DNA of 64,000 bases, taken from the NCBI RefSeq assembly GCF_004027225.2, contig NC_044278.2, positions 2,914,001 through 2,978,000 of the forward strand. Direction: 5' to 3'. The first letter of the stretch is position 1; each line of letters begins with the position of its first letter. This document shows, piece by piece, positions 63,507-64,000 of the stretch. The position numbers and the translations under genes are program-made. This DNA is from Strigops habroptila (Eukaryota; Chordata; Aves; Psittaciformes; Psittacidae). The notes beneath the pieces are model-generated. The model saw only the letters and a list, made by a program, of their open reading frames with translations, was not told where the DNA came from and ran no database searches.

Positions 63507-64000
63507 GTCAGTCTATCCAAACATTGATGCATTTGGCTTTGGTGGTATAAACAACCAAAAGGTTGGGCTGAGCTGGAAAGTGGGGGTGAAGAGGAAGCAT
63601 GTCTTTCAGATTAAGACCTTTTTAAAATCTACTTTCTCTTTATTTTTTATCTTTCTTCCTTTTCTGGAGCCAGCCTGAGCAATCTGGGGGAGTTCTTCCA
63701 TGAGGTTCATGAAGGGTGGGGAAGAGAGTATGTGAGAGTGTTCTGATACTATGGTTATAGTATGGATGAAGATAGAGATTCTGGATATTGTATCTGGGAA
63801 ATGACTGATTGAGTGATGTGGTGTCTTCTGCTGCTTTGTCATTGGAAAGAGAGGAGGGAATACACAGCAAATTCAGGACAAATGCCAAGCTTGTGAAGGA
63901 TATAGTAAAATGTCTCAAAAAATTAGACATCTTCGATAGAATGAGCATGATGATGCAAATGATATAATCGTAACAACCACAGGAGAGGAGTCGGGGACAG
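63507..64000 (+). other. CD247: Start of CD247 intron 2
   Basis: Begins gtcagt and runs off the window. No exon 3 coding (the FSRSA... juxtamembrane segment and first ITAM in mammals) is seen before the edge. Confidence 0.9.

Noticed and set aside
1-64000. tRNA, rRNA, snRNA, CRISPR array, endogenous retrovirus or bacterial contamination
   Set aside because: No characteristic motifs were seen on either strand. The sequence is consistent throughout with avian nuclear DNA.

Overview
This is a piece of a vertebrate nuclear genome, almost certainly a bird. Genes are split by introns, intergenic DNA is AT-rich, promoters sit in CpG-rich islands, and the only clear interspersed repeats are CR1 LINE 3' ends (the terminal ATTCTATGATTCT-type motif and the body that precedes it). 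The species cannot be named from this alone.

Two genes can be supported, both on the + strand. CREG1 (a secreted/endolysosomal glycoprotein of the CREG family) is complete: a CpG-island promoter with a GGGACC hexamer tract and six ATTGG (inverted CCAAT) boxes at about 5.0-5.7 kb, coding exons at 5727-6008, 8309-8428 and 9277-9461, and a 3'-UTR exon from 10008. The TAG stop is split by the last intron. CD247 (T-cell receptor/CD3 zeta chain) starts in the window: exon 1 (signal peptide) is at 21237-21294 and exon 2 (short ectodomain plus transmembrane helix) is at 63400-63506, separated by a 42.1-kb first intron. The ITAM-bearing exons lie beyond the right edge. From memory, CREG1 and CD247 are also adjacent and co-oriented in human 1q24, so this looks like conserved synteny.

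Layout: 1-5029 no supportable gene; 5030-6010 CpG island, promoter and CREG1 exon 1; 6009-10007 remaining CREG1 introns and exons, with two CR1 fragments and an 11-bp minisatellite in intron 1; 10008 to about 10340 (possibly about 11745) CREG1 3' UTR; then an intergenic stretch to about 21080 holding a near-perfect 26-bp inverted repeat; about 21080-21294 CD247 promoter, 5' UTR and exon 1; 21295-63399 CD247 intron 1, with three CR1 fragments, a duplicated block of about 105 bp, a GATA-motif repeat and several inverted repeats but no recognised exon; 63400-64000 CD247 exon 2 and the start of intron 2.

The genes do not form a pathway. CREG1 is a broadly expressed lysosomal/secretory protein and CD247 is a T/NK-cell receptor signalling subunit; they are simply neighbours. 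No RNA gene, CRISPR array, viral gene or complete transposon was recognised. The items most worth checking are the intergenic hairpin at 16841-16907, the G-quadruplex-capable hexamer tract at the CREG1 promoter, and the intron-split CREG1 stop codon.
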